Below are positions 55,727-64,000 of a stretch of 64,000 nt of DNA, in pieces. Every line of letters starts with the position of its first letter. The first letter of the stretch is position 1. Both the position numbers and the translations under genes were made by a program. The notes beneath the pieces were generated by a model. The model saw nothing but the letters and a program-made list of their open reading frames with translations, ran no database searches and was not told the origin of the DNA. This stretch comes from Paenibacillus pinihumi DSM 23905 = JCM 16419 (GTDB lineage: Bacteria; Bacillota; Bacilli; Paenibacillales; Paenibacillaceae): positions 1 through 64,000 of the forward strand of contig NZ_AULX01000023.1 in the NCBI RefSeq assembly GCF_000422505.1, in the 5' to 3' direction.

Positions 55727-56664
55727 GATGCGGCTCCCTCCTTGATGCTCTGGCTTTGACCGGAGTTATCGGTCTGTATACGGCGCTTCATCCGGGCGGT
55801 CTGATAGTATTTCGACAGAACCCCTCTGCGCGGCCCACACAATACCGATAAGCAGAATACCGCTGTCGCGGACAATACGCTGAGCGGACCGGTTGGCAGA
55901 TTCTGCACCATAGAGCTCAATAATGTTCCGAGTGCGCCGCTGACGGCCCCGAATATACCTGCCAGCACAACCATGACGCCGAGCCGGTCCGTCCAGTAAC
56001 GGGCGGAGACAGCGGGGGTTATAAGCAGAGCAGCTACAAGGACGACACCGACAGCCTGAATGCCGACCACGACAGCAATGACGATAAAGAACATGAGCAA
56101 TTGGTCAAGAACGGCTGTCGGATAGCCCAGCCCGCGGGCAAAGCCGGGATCAAATGAGAACAGCTTGAGCTCCTTGAACAGCAATGCGCATACGAAGAGC
56201 AAAATCCCACAAACGATCATCATTGTCCATACATCCGACCCGATCATGGAGGCCGCCTGGCCAAACAGAAATTTATCCAGGCCGCTCTGATTGCCGTAAT
56301 TACTGTGCTGGATTTGCGTGAGAAGCACAATTCCGATGCCAAAGAATGAGGAAAGTATAATACCCATTGCCGCGTCAGACTTGATTCTTGAATATCGGGT
56401 AATCCAGCCGATACCGAAGGTCGCGATAACGCCTGAGATGCCTGCGCCGATCAGGAACAGCAGCATCGACTTCGTGCCGGTAAGCATAAAGGCGATACAA
56501 ATCCCCGGCAAGGCCGCATGGGCAAGCGTATCCCCCATCAGGCTTTGCTTGCGTAAATAGGAGAAGCAGCCGACGACACCGCTGCACAAACCCAGCAGCA
56601 TACAGCCAAACAAAATCCATTGGGTGTTCGGATCGGTAAACAGAGAAGCAAGCCGTTCGATCAC
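55723..56664 (-). CDS. metal ABC transporter permease (MntC-like)
   Basis: 313 aa, overlaps the ATPase gene by 4 bp (ATG 56664). GCFSYLRKQSLMGDTLAHAA and SDAAMGIILSSFFGIGIVLL match ABC-3 permeases. Forms a membrane channel with the paralogue encoded downstream. Confidence 0.88.
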   Translation of the reverse strand: MIERLASLFTDPNTQWILFGCMLLGLCSGVVGCFSYLRKQSLMGDTLAHAALPGICIAFMLTGTKSMLLFLIGAGISGVIATFGIGWITRYSRIKSDAAMGIILSSFFGIGIVLLTQIQHSNYGNQSGLDKFLFGQAASMIGSDVWTMMIVCGILLFVCALLFKELKLFSFDPGFARGLGYPTAVLDQLLMFFIVIAVVVGIQAVGVVLVAALLITPAVSARYWTDRLGVMVVLAGIFGAVSGALGTLLSSMVQNLPTGPLSVLSATAVFCLSVLCGPRRGVLSKYYQTARMKRRIQTDNSGQSQSIKEGAAS

Positions 56665-57407
56665 AGGCTCACCTTCTCCCGGTCCAGAAAAGCAAGCTTG
56701 CCGCCGTAGGTCTGGTGAAGGTTCGTCCTTGTAAACACGTCCCTGGTCAGCCCGTAAGCCCGAAGTTCCACATTAAGCAGCAGCACAGAATCAAAATATT
56801 CCTCCACGGTCGCAAGGTCATGATGAACAACAATAACCGTCTTCCCCTGACGCTTCAGCTCCTGCAACAGTTGGATGATTGCCTTCTCTGTAGCCGCATC
56901 AACACCGACAAACGGCTCATCCATGAAATAGAGCTGCGCATCCTGGGCCAGCGCACGGGCCAGGAATACCCGCTGCTGCTGTCCGCCTGAAAGCTGGCTA
57001 ATCTGCCGGTCCGCATAATCCGTCATCCCGACCTTCGCCAGGCATTCCATAGCGATACGCTTCTCCTTGGCGCCTGGTCTGCGGAACCATCCCAGATGCC
57101 CGTAACGCCCCATTACGACGACATCGAGCGCATTGGTCGGGAAATCCCAGTCTACCGACTCCCGCTGCGGCACGTAGCCGACCAGCCGCCGTTGCTGCTT
57201 GTAAGGCCTGCCGTATACTTGCACCTGCCCCGTCAAGCTCGGAATGAGCCCGAGTGCGGCCTTTATCAGCGTCGATTTTCCCGCGCCATTCGGTCCGACC
57301 ACTCCGACCAGCTGACCCTCCTTCACTTCAAATGAGACGTTACAGAGCACGGGCTTTTTTTGATATGCCACGCTAAGCCCTTCTATATGAAGCGCATTCT
57401 TCGTCAT
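56661..57407 (-). CDS. metal ABC transporter ATPase (MntB-like)
   Basis: 248 aa; ATG 57407 (GGAGG SD), the frame is open to 57425. Walker A GPNGAGKSTL, signature LSGGQQQRVFLARAL, Walker B LYFMDEPFVGVD, switch His in VIVVHHDLATV. Energises the importer. Confidence 0.92.
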   Translation of the reverse strand: MTKNALHIEGLSVAYQKKPVLCNVSFEVKEGQLVGVVGPNGAGKSTLIKAALGLIPSLTGQVQVYGRPYKQQRRLVGYVPQRESVDWDFPTNALDVVVMGRYGHLGWFRRPGAKEKRIAMECLAKVGMTDYADRQISQLSGGQQQRVFLARALAQDAQLYFMDEPFVGVDAATEKAIIQLLQELKRQGKTVIVVHHDLATVEEYFDSVLLLNVELRAYGLTRDVFTRTNLHQTYGGKLAFLDREKVSL

Positions 57408-57470
57408 GCGACCTGCCTCCTTCAAAAATGCTGTACATCCCGTTGAATACCGTCATCATCTTCCGGCCGC

Positions 57471-58424
57471 TTATTTCAATGCCCGAACGATGATATTGAT
57501 ATTATGGGTAACCATTCCGATATAGGTCCCTTCAACTGTACCTTCCTGACCCATGGCATCGGAGAACAGCTCACCGCCAATTTCCACAGTGTGGCCACGC
57601 TTCTTCGAGCCTTCAAGCACGGCCTCAATTGAACGCTTCGGCACGCTGGACTCAATAAATACCGCCCTGATCTTGTTGTCGACGAGGAAATTTCTCAGGT
57701 CGCTGACATCCTTGGAACCATATTCAGAGGCCGTACTGATTCCTTGCAGCCCCAAGACCCGAATGCCATACGCCTTGCCAAAGTAACCGAATGCATCATG
57801 CGCCGTGACCAGAATACGCCGTTCTTCCGGAATAGAAGCCAATTGCTCTCTGGCATATTGATCCAGTTGCTTGAGACGGCCGATATATTCAGCTGCCCGC
57901 TCCTTGTAATAATCCGCATTATCCTGATCCAGCCCGGCCAGCGTCTCTTCAATAACCTCTGCCGCAGAAATCCAGCGGCTGACATCAAACCATACATGCG
58001 GGTCATATGTCCCCTGCCCGCTGTCATCAACAAGCATGAGGCTGCTTCGGGGAATGTTCTTCGTAACCGGAACAACTGCCTTTCTCTTTTCCAGCTTCAC
58101 CAGCACCTCGCCCATCTTGCCTTCCAGATGCAGACCGTTGTAAAAAATAATATCGGCCTCATCCAGCTTGCGGATATCTCCATGGGATGCCTTGTACAGA
58201 TGCGGATCGGTACCCGGCCCCATTAATCCTGTTGATGCAACCCGGTCCCCGCCGATATTTTTTACCAAGTCATGAATCATGCCGATAGTCGATGTCACCT
58301 TCAGCCGGCCGTCATCCTCCGAATTGCCGCTTGTGCCGCAAGCTGAAATGATAATAGCTGCTGCCGCCAGATAGAACACAGTGAGCAAGGCCCTCTGAAC
58401 GGATGCAAACTTCAAAATATTCAT
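57471..58424 (-). CDS. metal-binding lipoprotein of ABC importer (MntA/TroA-like)
   Basis: 317 aa, ATG 58424 (GAGGAG). Lipobox ISAC (Cys29). Cluster A-I ligands: His in GTDPHLYKASHGD, His in TYDPHVWFD or VTAHDAFGYFG, and Asp near the C-terminus. HGDIRKLDEADIIFYNGLHL is conserved. No His-rich loop is present, which favours Mn over Zn. First gene of the operon. Confidence 0.9.
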   Translation of the reverse strand: MNILKFASVQRALLTVFYLAAAAIIISACGTSGNSEDDGRLKVTSTIGMIHDLVKNIGGDRVASTGLMGPGTDPHLYKASHGDIRKLDEADIIFYNGLHLEGKMGEVLVKLEKRKAVVPVTKNIPRSSLMLVDDSGQGTYDPHVWFDVSRWISAAEVIEETLAGLDQDNADYYKERAAEYIGRLKQLDQYAREQLASIPEERRILVTAHDAFGYFGKAYGIRVLGLQGISTASEYGSKDVSDLRNFLVDNKIRAVFIESSVPKRSIEAVLEGSKKRGHTVEIGGELFSDAMGQEGTVEGTYIGMVTHNINIIVRALK

Positions 58425-58732
58425 ATATGTCGCTCCTCTCCGTACGATCTGCCGTCAGCATTAATTGGCGCTTGCGAACAAGTATTGGTTTCAGCCTTTT
58501 TTTTTAATTTCCAACAAAAAAGTTTCCATAAAGCAACATTTATCATTGATATTCATGCTTTCATGAGATAATTCCTTGTTTTAATGTCTATGTACATGTG
58601 TATAACAACTGATTACTTGGTATAATTTTGGCGTTTGTAGTATATGCCCAGCTGGCTCATCTGGTGACGACCGCCAATTCTGTGGAAGAGTTGTTGTTTG
58701 TTGAACACCTGGCCGTATAGATAACAGTGCTG
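58425..58732. other. promoter region of the metal importer, no operator recognised
   Basis: No gene seen. AT-rich, with a rightward-looking TATAAT near 58,620 and a T9 run at 58,498-58,506. I looked for an MntR or Zur palindrome and found none that is convincing. Confidence 0.4.
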
Positions 58733-58775
58733 CAAATAAAAGACGCCCCCGAAAAATGCTCAGGGACGCCTTATT
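58733..58775 (-). terminator. terminator of the transglutaminase-like gene
   Basis: Read leftwards, AAGGCGTCCC and GGGGGCGTCTT form a stem followed by TTATTT. Confidence 0.75.
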
Positions 58776-58869
58776 GTCAGCTGTGTTGATTATATGGTTT
58801 GGCTTGCGAATGAAATTCTCTGTCTGTACTCCAGGCCTTTTTCACATTTGTACAGATCACGCAGCCGTT

Positions 58870-60021
58870 CTAGGTATCGGCAATATGTGTCTTGTCGAAA
58901 TCCGGCGTATTAAACCAGTCTCCTGAACTCTGCCACGTCGCATCAAGCGGAATCCACTTGTTCTGGTCTGCCAGCAGTACCTCATTCCACGCATGCGGAC
59001 CCCAGCCGCCCCGTCCATTGGCGCCAAGTCCGGTGACGACGCGTACCTCAAGCCCTGCACTGCGGGCCATCATCGAGTAGAGACGCGATACATCGATACA
59101 TACACCTTTGCGCGATGCAAATGTCTCCTCCGGCGTCTGCTCCTTCCAGATCCCCCGCTGCTCATAGTTGTTGGCTTTATCCCAGTCGTAGGCGATTCTC
59201 GATCCGATCCACTCATACAGCGCTCGTGCCTTTTCCTCTTCCGTGTTCAGCCCTCTGGTAACATGAACAGCTGCCTCTTGAATCTGATCAGGCACATCAT
59301 AATCAATAATCTCGTATTTCCGCTGCAAAATACGCTTGAACTCCGCTTCGACCGCCTGTGTGAACACCGGTCCCTGCTCAGCCAGCACCTGCCCGGCTAC
59401 CCGCTCCAGCACCTCGGATGATGCCTTCTTATAAAGCGGCGAGCTGCTTATATCTGCTGCCAGTGGACCTGCCGGCAGCAGCGAGACGTAAATAAACAGC
59501 ACTGCCATCAGCATCAATCCTCTGCCGAGGCCATGCAGCCCGCCCAGCAGCGCTCCGGCAATCCGGCTGAGAAAGCCGCTTCTCGCTTCCGCATACCGTG
59601 CCCGCTCCCCACCTGAACTGAAAATCAGGGACATAAGCCACGGTATCAGAGGGTTCAATATTAGTCGGATTACCAGATAGCTCAAGATAAACAGGATGCC
59701 AAAACGCAGCATTGAGAAATCCCGCACGCCGGTAATCAGTGTATACCATAGCTGGGTCAGCCCTCCGATCTCTCCTTGCGGCAGTTCAATATTCCGCTGA
59801 ACCAGCCAGTTGTGCACAGGATGAGACAGGAAGGCGGCAGCTCTGCCCGCCAGGAGCAAGGCTGCCACCATCCATACGACATCCATTATAAAATAGACCA
59901 GGTGCCTGGCTGAGCCTGCCGCTCCGCGCCGCAGCCCCTGCACAAGAGAAACCGCCAGAATTAGGAGGACAAGCACCGATACCGGCTCCAATGTTGCAAA
60001 TGTCTGAATCCAGTCGTTCAT
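58870..60021 (-). CDS. membrane-anchored transglutaminase-like protein
   Basis: 383 aa, ATG 60021 (GGAGGGG). Four or five transmembrane helices in residues 10-200 in CvpA-like style, then a transglutaminase-core domain: RKGVCIDVSRLYSMMARSAG (Cys), GPHAWNEV (His), WIPLDATW (Asp). Such proteins act as cysteine proteases or cell-wall enzymes. Confidence 0.85.
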   Translation of the reverse strand: MNDWIQTFATLEPVSVLVLLILAVSLVQGLRRGAAGSARHLVYFIMDVVWMVAALLLAGRAAAFLSHPVHNWLVQRNIELPQGEIGGLTQLWYTLITGVRDFSMLRFGILFILSYLVIRLILNPLIPWLMSLIFSSGGERARYAEARSGFLSRIAGALLGGLHGLGRGLMLMAVLFIYVSLLPAGPLAADISSSPLYKKASSEVLERVAGQVLAEQGPVFTQAVEAEFKRILQRKYEIIDYDVPDQIQEAAVHVTRGLNTEEEKARALYEWIGSRIAYDWDKANNYEQRGIWKEQTPEETFASRKGVCIDVSRLYSMMARSAGLEVRVVTGLGANGRGGWGPHAWNEVLLADQNKWIPLDATWQSSGDWFNTPDFDKTHIADT

Positions 60022-60056
60022 GATGTATCCCCTCCAAGCAATCCGCTATCCTTTTT

Positions 60057-60515
60057 TTACTGTTTTGAGCTTGCAATCAGCTCTTTAATTGTATCGTCAA
60101 TTTTCCACTTGCCAATCGGAATGCCGCGGAGGCTTACAGCTACCTCATTCTCTCCCGGCTTGCCGCTCAGTTCGATATTTTTGGTCTTGACTGAGTAGCT
60201 GCCATCCGGGTTGGACGTATAGACCGCTTCATCGGCTTCCTTTTTCATCAGATTCAAGGCTTCCTGCTTCACACTATCTGTCAGACTGTCTGAAAACTGG
60301 CTGCCCACTTCCTTCAACCCTTCCATGCCAGCCTTCAGGTCTTGAAGATTATAGCCGCTGTACACGATGATGACCAGCACGATAACAGCAACAATTGCCC
60401 ATTTGACAACCGTCTTTACAATTCGGACGACGATAAAAAGAATGACAAGTGCTACCAGCAGCATAATCCAATTCTCTTTTAGAAACAAAGACCATGTATC
60501 CCAATTGTAATCCAA
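60057..60515 (-). CDS. 152-aa membrane-anchored protein
   Basis: TTG 60515 (AGGGGG). Two close helices (ENWIMLLVALVILFIVVRIV; WAIVAVIVLVIIVYSGYN) followed by a soluble domain with helix and beta strands (DGSYSVKTKNIELSG). 35 bp upstream of the transglutaminase-like gene, so probably co-expressed. Unknown role. Confidence 0.75.
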   Translation of the reverse strand: MDYNWDTWSLFLKENWIMLLVALVILFIVVRIVKTVVKWAIVAVIVLVIIVYSGYNLQDLKAGMEGLKEVGSQFSDSLTDSVKQEALNLMKKEADEAVYTSNPDGSYSVKTKNIELSGKPGENEVAVSLRGIPIGKWKIDDTIKELIASSKQ

Positions 60516-60711
60516 GTTTATTTTCCCCCTATTTCCCTAAAGTTGCCTAGTAAACATTATAACCCACCCACTGCTACCCGTAAACGGACCCGGGACGGGG
60601 ACGGGAAAGCAACTTTTTATTGAAAACCAATAGCCGGCAGACAATTGGCATAACCCGTCCCTTTGCAACGTACAAGTTAATATCTGAGGGGAAACATAGG
60701 AGGGAACCGAC

Positions 60712-61860
60712 TTGAAAACCGCCATCTGGCTATATTTGTTTTTGTTCGTCGCTTTTTTTGATCTCCATGCCCAATACCCGATTCTGACGCCGTTCGCCTT
60801 GTCGCTCGGTGCAGCCCCATCCTTTATCGGACTGATGATGGGATTGTATTCAATTACGCATCTGCCCGGCAATCTGATTGCCGGCTACAGTGTCGACTGC
60901 TTCGGCAGCCGTTTGTTTATCGTGTTCAGCCTGCTGCTGGCCGGAGTCATTTTGCTGCTGCAATCTCAAGTGACCAATCCCTGGCAGCTGCTTGTACTGC
61001 GTTCGGTCAGCGGCTTTGTGCTGGCTTTCCTGTCTCCTGCCTGCATGGCCATGCTTGCCAAGATGGCCAAAAACCAGCTTGAGCAAGGCAAGCTGATGGC
61101 CGGCAACGGAGTCGTCCACAATCTCGCTTCTGTCGTCTCCCCGGCAGCAGGAGCCTTCCTTGTCGCCCAAATCGGATTCACCCAAGCCTTCTATCTGCTT
61201 GGCTGGATACTGATCGTCGTCTCCCTGTGTGCCCTGCTGTTTCTGCGCAATGACGCAGATGCTGCAGCCGGATCAGCAGCTGATACAGATAACACAGGAG
61301 AACCGGAACACCAGTCAAGCGTCCCCTGGCTGATCTATACACTGCCTGTTGCCATGGCCTGTGCCCAAGGAATTTTGTCGTTCGAGCTTCCGCTGATGGC
61401 CTTCAAATCAGATGCCCTGATGACAACCGGGCTGCTGTTCTCTCTAGTCAGCCTGGGCTCCCTGATTACGCTCAGCATGTTTTTTCTTAACCGCTATTCG
61501 CCTTACTACCGTTCTATCGGAGGAGCGATTGTGCTGGCTCTGACTTATTTTTTCATGGCCGCTCACGACGAGCTCCCCTTGTCCGTGATGCTCCTGATGC
61601 TTGGCATGGCAAAAGGCATCATTTTTCCGGCGCTTTCCTCATTGCTTATTGAGCTTAGCGGGGGCAAGCGTTATGGTCGGACGTTCTCCATTTTGTCCAT
61701 TGCCTTCTCTATCGGAGCCTTTGCCGGACCGCTGCTCGCCGGACAATTAAGGGAACTGGTATCACCCTACTTTATCGCATTCCTTGTGCTGATGGCCGCC
61801 ATTATGATACTTCCCTTTCACCGGAATCAGGCGGCCTCCGCACGTACCCATTTTACCTAA
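60712..61860 (+). CDS. MFS transporter
   Basis: 382 aa, TTG 60712 (AGGAGGG). Twelve helices; LMMGLYSITHLPGNLIAGYS and DCFGSRLFIVFSLLLAG form the loop 2-3 motif (GxxxDxxGxR variant). The central loop (DADAAAGSAADTDNTGEPEH) is hydrophilic. Substrate unknown. Confidence 0.85.
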   Translation: MKTAIWLYLFLFVAFFDLHAQYPILTPFALSLGAAPSFIGLMMGLYSITHLPGNLIAGYSVDCFGSRLFIVFSLLLAGVILLLQSQVTNPWQLLVLRSVSGFVLAFLSPACMAMLAKMAKNQLEQGKLMAGNGVVHNLASVVSPAAGAFLVAQIGFTQAFYLLGWILIVVSLCALLFLRNDADAAAGSAADTDNTGEPEHQSSVPWLIYTLPVAMACAQGILSFELPLMAFKSDALMTTGLLFSLVSLGSLITLSMFFLNRYSPYYRSIGGAIVLALTYFFMAAHDELPLSVMLLMLGMAKGIIFPALSSLLIELSGGKRYGRTFSILSIAFSIGAFAGPLLAGQLRELVSPYFIAFLVLMAAIMILPFHRNQAASARTHFT

Positions 61861-61967
61861 TTCCCCACACCGTTTCGCCTGTTGCTCATAACATATCGTA
61901 TGTTCGATGGACGCAAAGCCCAGGGCGAAGCGCCAGCGACGACATCTATATTGAGAGGGTGACTTAA

Positions 61968-62090
61968 ATGTCTTACGTTGACAATTGTGGTTCTTGTGGT
62001 CCTGGTGTTGGCGGAGCTTGGACATCCACAGGTACAATCCTTGTATTGTTTATCCTGCTGGTCATTATCTCGCGTACTTTCTTCGTGTAA
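61968..62090 (+). CDS. 40-aa YjcZ-like small membrane protein
   Basis: ATG 61968, SD GAGAGGG. A Gly/Cys-rich start (NCGSCGPGVGGAW) followed by one helix (TILVLFILLVIISRTFFV), as in the small YjcZ/SscA family linked to sporulation in Bacillaceae. Confidence 0.75.
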   Translation: MSYVDNCGSCGPGVGGAWTSTGTILVLFILLVIISRTFFV

Positions 62091-62140
62091 GGTTCCAAAT
62101 CTCCTTCACATCTGAACTAAGATGTTCCAACCCCCTCTAG

Positions 62141-62165
62141 GGTCTGCTTCGGCGGACCTTTTTTT
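62141..62165 (+). terminator. terminator of the small membrane gene
   Basis: GGTCTGC/GCGGACC stem with TTCG loop and T7. Confidence 0.9.
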
Positions 62166-62303
62166 AATGAGAAAATTCAAAAGAATCATTTGCGGGAACG
62201 ATGCCGCAGATTGCGATACCCCGGAGGATGATACACTTTGCCCTGCAGAGTACACTAGCGTTGTGCTTTTAGGGTAAAATAAAAATAAAGGAGGGATTAG
62301 CTT

Positions 62304-62678
62304 ATGGATATTGCCATTATCGTCGAAGGAAAAAATGACCGCAGCCGCATTAGGAGAGTTCTGCAGCAGGATGTTCCGGTCTATTGCACCTACGGGACGC
62401 CAGGCACCAAGCAGATTGCAGCCCTTCAGAAACAAGCGGGAGATAAAGAGGTATATTTGTTCATGGATAATGATGCCTCAGGTAAACGGATTCGGGGGAT
62501 GCTTCGGGATACGTTCCCTGATGCCATACATATTTACACCCGACGTGGCTACCCTGGCGTGGAATCCACACCGGAATCCTATTTGATCGAGCAGCTTGAA
62601 AAGGCGGGGCTGGAGGAATACATCCATTACCCGCCTTCAGACACAAACCAGATTTGGACCAAAGAAGATCAAATATGA
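62304..62678 (+). CDS. Toprim domain protein
   Basis: 124 aa, ATG 62304 (AAAGGAGGG). IIVEGKNDRSRIRRVL (Glu) and VYLFMDNDASGKRIRGMLRD (Asp-x-Asp) form a stand-alone Toprim domain similar to RNase M5-like or small-primase proteins. Overlaps the convergent AEC gene by 10 bp. Confidence 0.85.
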   Translation: MDIAIIVEGKNDRSRIRRVLQQDVPVYCTYGTPGTKQIAALQKQAGDKEVYLFMDNDASGKRIRGMLRDTFPDAIHIYTRRGYPGVESTPESYLIEQLEKAGLEEYIHYPPSDTNQIWTKEDQI

Positions 62679-63610
62679 AGCAGAGAAATGACAAGGGTAA
62701 CTGAGAAAATACTGAGCAGTGTCGAAGCAAATACAACCTGGGATGAAAATTCAGGCTCATTGTCAAATTCGACTGCCAGCAGTACGCTGCTAAGCGAGGT
62801 CGGAACAGCAGAGGATACGATAAGCGCCGAGGCCATTAACGGCGAGATATGCATGCCAAGCCCATTCATGCCCCATACGACCAATGCCGCGAGTGCAGGA
62901 CCGGCACCCAGCCGCAGCAGACAGGACAAACCGATGTCAACGAGCAGCGGTCTGCTGAGCTGCCACTTCATGCTGCCAAGCTGTACGCCAAGCGTAATAA
63001 TTGCGGTTCCCAGAAAGGCATTCGCCAAATAATCGACCGGTGTCTGCAAGAAAGCCGGCAGCTCCACATTCAGGCCGCGCATGGCAAAAGCAACCGGAAT
63101 GACATAGATAACGGGCATGGAAGCAATTGTTTTCCAAATAAAGCTGATATTTTTGCGGTGTGAATTCACACTGTAAATGCCGTATGTATTGGGAATGAGC
63201 GATTGCATCATCATAATCAGCACCTGAATTGCCAAGGTTTGCGGGTTGCCCGCAAAAGCAAGCTGATTCAGCGGAATCCCGTAATTGGCGCTATTATAGA
63301 ATAAGACGCTATTGCGCATCGCTGCACGCTTCCCGCCCTGAAAGCCGCGCAGCCGGATTACAATTTCTGTAACGCCATATTGAAGCAGCATAAATACAAA
63401 GAAGAACAGCAGCACAAATCCGATTACAGCCCAGGACACATCAGTCTTGTACAGCAAATTAAAGATAATTGCCGGGGAAAAAAGATAAAAGTTCAATTTT
63501 GACAGCGTTTTAATATCTAAAGAAAAAGACCGCTGCAGAACGATCCCAATAGCAATCATAACTGACAGCGGCAGCAAATTATTCACTAGTATATGTAAAA
63601 AAATTTCCAT
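62669..63610 (-). CDS. AEC-family transporter (auxin efflux carrier type)
   Basis: 313 aa, ATG 63610 overlapping the upstream stop (TAATG). Ten helices in two halves; FYNSANYGIPLNQLAF is the conserved N-(Y/F)GxP motif. Probably exports or imports organic anions. Confidence 0.88.
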   Translation of the reverse strand: MEIFLHILVNNLLPLSVMIAIGIVLQRSFSLDIKTLSKLNFYLFSPAIIFNLLYKTDVSWAVIGFVLLFFFVFMLLQYGVTEIVIRLRGFQGGKRAAMRNSVLFYNSANYGIPLNQLAFAGNPQTLAIQVLIMMMQSLIPNTYGIYSVNSHRKNISFIWKTIASMPVIYVIPVAFAMRGLNVELPAFLQTPVDYLANAFLGTAIITLGVQLGSMKWQLSRPLLVDIGLSCLLRLGAGPALAALVVWGMNGLGMHISPLMASALIVSSAVPTSLSSVLLAVEFDNEPEFSSQVVFASTLLSIFSVTLVISLLHI

Positions 63611-64000
63611 TACTTCGCATCCTGTTCGTTTAACAGCTTCTTGATATCCTTGATGACATCATCAACCTGAAGCTCGTCAACATCTGCCCGGATATACTTG
63701 CGCACTTCCCCCTGTTTATCCACCAGAATGAAATAGTTCGTATGGGAAAATTCTTGCTCACTCGTCTTGATTACCGTTACTCCATACTGTTTTGCCAGCG
63801 CATGGGTAGCAGCTTCATCACCACGCAGAAACTTCCATCCTGTCAGATCTGCATCAAACTTGCTTGCATACTCCTTGATTCGCTCCGGCGTATCGCGATT
63901 GGGATCTACCGTGATCTGATGGATCTGAAAATCCTTGCCGAAAGCGCCTTCCTTCACCATAGCATCCTGGATCTGCCCCAGTTGGGCAGTGGTTGGCGGA
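63610..64000 (-). CDS. SCO1/SenC family copper chaperone (5' part outside window)
   Basis: Partial: the open frame reaches the window edge. ITVDPNRDTPERIKEYASKF, WKFLRGDE and HTNYFILVDKQGEVRKYI match SCO proteins, with the copper-ligand His in FSHTNYF. The CxxxC motif is expected just beyond the edge before PPTTAQLG. It assists cytochrome oxidase CuA assembly. Confidence 0.88.
   Translation of the reverse strand, partial: PPTTAQLGQIQDAMVKEGAFGKDFQIHQITVDPNRDTPERIKEYASKFDADLTGWKFLRGDEAATHALAKQYGVTVIKTSEQEFSHTNYFILVDKQGEVRKYIRADVDELQVDDVIKDIKKLLNEQDAK

Noticed and set aside
58425-58732. MntR or Zur operator for the metal importer
   Set aside because: No palindrome close to the known consensus was seen.
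1-64000. tRNA or rRNA genes
   Set aside because: No cloverleaf with a TTC-containing T-arm or rRNA segment was recognised in the gaps inspected.

Overview
The window joins two kinds of DNA. Positions 1 to about 41,860 are the early half of a large temperate phage (a prophage whose left end lies outside the window). Positions 42,032 to 64,000 are chromosome of a low-to-mid GC Firmicute, most likely Paenibacillus: the host genes include a YutM/YutJ/YuzB/YutI-like cluster, the futalosine-pathway gene mqnE, heme A synthase and a Cthe_2314-type HEPN protein, all with strong Shine-Dalgarno (SD) sequences. The junction is marked by a tyrosine integrase (40,769-41,800) that ends the phage beside the 3' end of an erpA/iscA-like host gene, the probable integration target.

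Phage layout. Almost all phage genes read leftwards in tightly overlapping operons (ATGA, GTGA and TAATG junctions, GGAGG SDs). From right to left they are: integrase; a small rightward zinc-ribbon membrane gene; a winged-helix initiator-like protein with two tandem-repeat arrays; a DUF3102-like protein; a DHH phosphoesterase; many small proteins including a SprT-like protease and a lipoprotein; a DnaC-like loader and a DnaB-like helicase; then an XRE regulator, a Toprim primase and an agr-type quorum-sensing cassette (sensor-like membrane protein, AgrB, AgrD, LytTR regulator). A sigma factor follows, then an SSB-like protein, a PDDEXK protein, a family A DNA polymerase, a RecB-like exonuclease, a RuvC-like resolvase, and a nucleotide module (NrdI, NrdE, NrdF, dUTPase, ThyX, a dNMP-kinase-like protein) with two DNA methyltransferases. 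The left end holds further small regulators, a GIY-YIG nuclease and a second winged-helix protein, again next to two repeat arrays.

How it fits together. The phage carries its own replisome and a complete route to dTTP and dNTPs. Its regulatory layer has several XRE proteins, a full sigma factor, a sigma region 4 protein and an operator-flanked divergent switch at 4.5 kb. The agr cassette encodes a predicted serine-lactone pheromone, its processing protease, a sensor without a kinase and a LytTR DNA-binding protein without a receiver. It is co-transcribed with the primase and an XRE regulator, so cell density could be linked to phage replication or to the lysogeny decision.

Most unusual observation. 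Several core genes (polA, the exonuclease, nrdE, nrdF and probably the resolvase and two small genes) have no ATG, GTG or TTG at their true 5' end. Each has a strong SD 8-9 nt before a near-cognate codon (ATC, ATC, ATT, ATT, then ACG, ATA and AAG). Other notable items are two matching initiator-plus-repeat modules about 39 kb apart, a 48-bp element shared by two divergent intergenic regions, an XRE gene that needs a -1 frameshift at a GGGAAAG heptamer, and a hairpin that pairs the integrase SD.

Host part. erpA, mqnE, an NDH-2-type dehydrogenase, YuzB and NifU-like YutI are followed by a short-chain dehydrogenase, a HEPN protein, ctaA, a thioredoxin-like protein, a lipoprotein, a MurJ/SpoVB-type flippase, ThuA and DUF456 proteins, a HAD phosphatase, a four-gene Mn/Zn ABC importer, a transglutaminase-like membrane protein, an MFS transporter, a tiny YjcZ-like membrane protein, a Toprim protein, an AEC transporter and a truncated SCO protein.
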